From an uncultured Christensenella sp. (GTDB taxonomy: Bacteria > Bacillota > Clostridia > Christensenellales > Borkfalkiaceae), in contig CAJTQE010000062.1 in assembly GCA_910578655.1 (NCBI GenBank), positions 5,271 to 10,878 of the forward strand: a stretch of DNA of 5,608 nucleotides, in the 5' to 3' direction. Each line of letters starts with the position of its first letter. The stretch's first letter is position 1. Below, piece by piece: positions 4,158 through 5,608 of the stretch. A program made the translations under genes and the position numbers. The notes under the pieces were generated by a model, which ran no database searches, was not told the DNA's origin, and saw nothing but the letters and a program-made list of their open reading frames with translations.

Positions 4158-5608
4158 TTTCTATCTCCGCTTTTCAATTTTTCCTTTTGTTGAATAAGTA
4201 TGTTAATCTCGTTTAGAATTGTGCGTGCGGCGGCAACTTCGCGTTCATTTTTTGCACGCGCCCTAAGTTTGTTGATTTTACTGTCCAAATCGTAAATTTT
4301 CAGCTTTCTAATGCAGTCGTAAAAATATTCTTCATTTACCTGACCTGTAAGTCTGCCGTCGCTGAAATCAAGTATCCTGCACAGCTCGTCGTATTCAGGG
4401 GTATTCTCTTCAAAAAATTCAAACAGCTCAGCCGGCTGTATACGCTCTTCAAGCAATTTTTTTGATTTGATATAATTTGCTATAATCAAATGAACGTCGT
4501 TGCAAAAAGGTATTTCCGATATATCTTCCTGCGCAAATTTTGCGCTGAAAAGATATGCAGCAACCACAAATCGTGAAGCTTTGACAGTTACCGAAGAATT
4601 ATCCTTGCGCACCGTTTCGCTTTTGGGTGCAACAGGTTCTTTTATTGGCTCGGACAGTAAATCACGGCTGAGCGATTCGTAAGTTATTCCCGTTTTGTCG
4701 CGTAATGTTTTTAAAAGTTCTTCCTGCTCTGCTGCGCTCTCCGCCGTACGGACAATTTTTATCGCGTCTACGACGAATTTGCGTTTATCGTCCGTTCGCG
4801 ACATATCAAAACCCTTTTCAAGCACGGAAAGTTTATAATCTATCAACGGCATTGCCGATTCAAGGCATTGTCTGTACCCGTCCGCGCCGCGTTGCTTTAT
4901 CACGTCGTCAGGATCAAGCCCATCCGGAAGAGGAACAACCTTGACGTTAAGCCCCTCGCCCTTTAATATTTCAAGTCCGCGCATATTCGCTTTTTGACCA
5001 GCACCGTCGCCGTCATAGCTTATGTACACAGTATCCGCATAACGTTTTAGCAGCCTTGCCTGCTCCTGCGTAAGCGCTGTTCTCATACTTGCAACTACGT
5101 TCTTAAAGCCTGACTGATATAATGATATAGTATCCATATATCCTTCAACGATAATCACGTCCTTTATTGTTTGAGTCTTTCTCAGCCGTTTTAAAAGATT
5201 TATATTGTATAGAGTTTTACTTTTATTGAAAAGCGCGGTTTCCTTAGTATTTTTATATTTGGCAAAATCAGTCTTTTTTAATACTCTTCCCCCAAACGCA
5301 ACCACTTCATCCATTGCATTTATGACAGGGAATATAAGTCTGCCGCCCTGCGCATCAGAAAGCCTGCCGTTGACTTCGTTTACGGTACCGCTGTCCAAAA
5401 TATCTTGTTTTGAATAACCCTTAGACAGCAAAAATTTAGGCAAGTCGTTGAAATTAAGGCTTGCTCCCAAACCGAAAGCACGCACTATATTCGACGGAAT
5501 CTGACGTTTTAAAATATACTCTATATGCTCATCGGCTTTACCCGAATTCAAATTGTCAAGATAAAAATGAGCACAATCGTTCATTATCTTTAAAAGGGTA
5601 TCGCGTTT
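4154..5608 (-). CDS. dnaG: DNA primase DnaG (N-terminus outside window)
   Basis: DnaG makes the RNA primers for chromosome replication and binds the replicative helicase through its C-terminal domain. The frame is open to the right edge: eight codons precede the ATG at 5584, reading KRDTLLKI, which continues the usual primase sequence. That ATG is therefore internal, and the CHC2 zinc-binding domain (about 100 residues) lies outside. Numbering from that Met, the RNA polymerase core includes GGRLIFPVIN (80-89), VAFGGRVL and KYKNTKETALFNKSKTLYN. The Toprim domain has the catalytic EGYMD (147-151), the ALTQEQ block (170-175) and YDGDGAG (190-196, Asp191/Asp193). The conserved Gly of the Toprim GTALT segment is Arg168 here. 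The helical C-terminal region (about 335-476) fits the helicase-binding domain. The stop overlaps the rpoD start by 4 nt. Confidence 0.96.
   Translation of the reverse strand, partial: KRDTLLKIMNDCAHFYLDNLNSGKADEHIEYILKRQIPSNIVRAFGLGASLNFNDLPKFLLSKGYSKQDILDSGTVNEVNGRLSDAQGGRLIFPVINAMDEVVAFGGRVLKKTDFAKYKNTKETALFNKSKTLYNINLLKRLRKTQTIKDVIIVEGYMDTISLYQSGFKNVVASMRTALTQEQARLLKRYADTVYISYDGDGAGQKANMRGLEILKGEGLNVKVVPLPDGLDPDDVIKQRGADGYRQCLESAMPLIDYKLSVLEKGFDMSRTDDKRKFVVDAIKIVRTAESAAEQEELLKTLRDKTGITYESLSRDLLSEPIKEPVAPKSETVRKDNSSVTVKASRFVVAAYLFSAKFAQEDISEIPFCNDVHLIIANYIKSKKLLEERIQPAELFEFFEENTPEYDELCRILDFSDGRLTGQVNEEYFYDCIRKLKIYDLDSKINKLRARAKNEREVAAARTILNEINILIQQKEKLKSGDRK

Noticed and set aside
4705..4944. 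Plus-strand 79-codon open frame opposite dnaG
   Set aside because: It is antisense to a conserved primase domain. The Arg/Pro-rich peptide is typical of a frame shadow.
5554..5559. TTGACA on the minus strand inside dnaG as an internal promoter for rpoD
   Set aside because: No acceptable -10 hexamer lies 16-18 nt downstream, and the site is 1.4 kb from the rpoD start.

Overview
The window looks like chromosome from a low-GC anaerobic Firmicute, most likely class Clostridia. The evidence is a pyruvate:ferredoxin oxidoreductase, a compact 352-residue SigA-type sigma factor, and the gene order dnaG-rpoD-trmK-nif3-zinc ribbon. The species cannot be named from this sequence.

Layout. Bases 2-490 (+) are the 3' end of a pyruvate:ferredoxin oxidoreductase gene (nifJ type), closed by a strong intrinsic terminator at 497-529. 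Bases 491-977 contain no convincing protein gene but are not empty. They hold (a) a 9-bp inverted repeat followed by two T7 tracts (538-598), (b) a consensus-like sigma-A promoter (580-608, +), (c) a 6S RNA candidate of about 175 nt (616-790, +) with the long closing stem, large central bubble and bubble hairpin typical of that family, and (d) on the opposite strand a very good extended -10 promoter (934-962), followed by a possible small RNA of about 85 nt ending at a hairpin plus U-rich tail (841-869). Bases 978-5608 (-) form one tightly packed operon read right to left: dnaG (5' end outside the window), rpoD, trmK, nif3 and a C4 zinc-ribbon coiled-coil protein. dnaG/rpoD overlap as ATGA, rpoD/trmK as TGATG, and trmK/nif3 by 23 nt; nif3 and the zinc-ribbon gene are 15 nt apart.

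How it fits together. Primase (DnaG) and the housekeeping sigma factor (RpoD) are co-expressed, with a tRNA m1A22 methyltransferase, a Nif3 metal-centre protein and the zinc-ribbon protein downstream. The 6S RNA candidate converges on this operon. 6S RNA binds the sigma-A form of RNA polymerase, so the sigma factor gene and its probable RNA regulator lie about 2.3 kb apart. The coding genes are ordinary housekeeping genes. The least explained sequence is the roughly 490-base convergent intergenic region, especially the unassigned minus-strand transcription unit beside the 6S gene.
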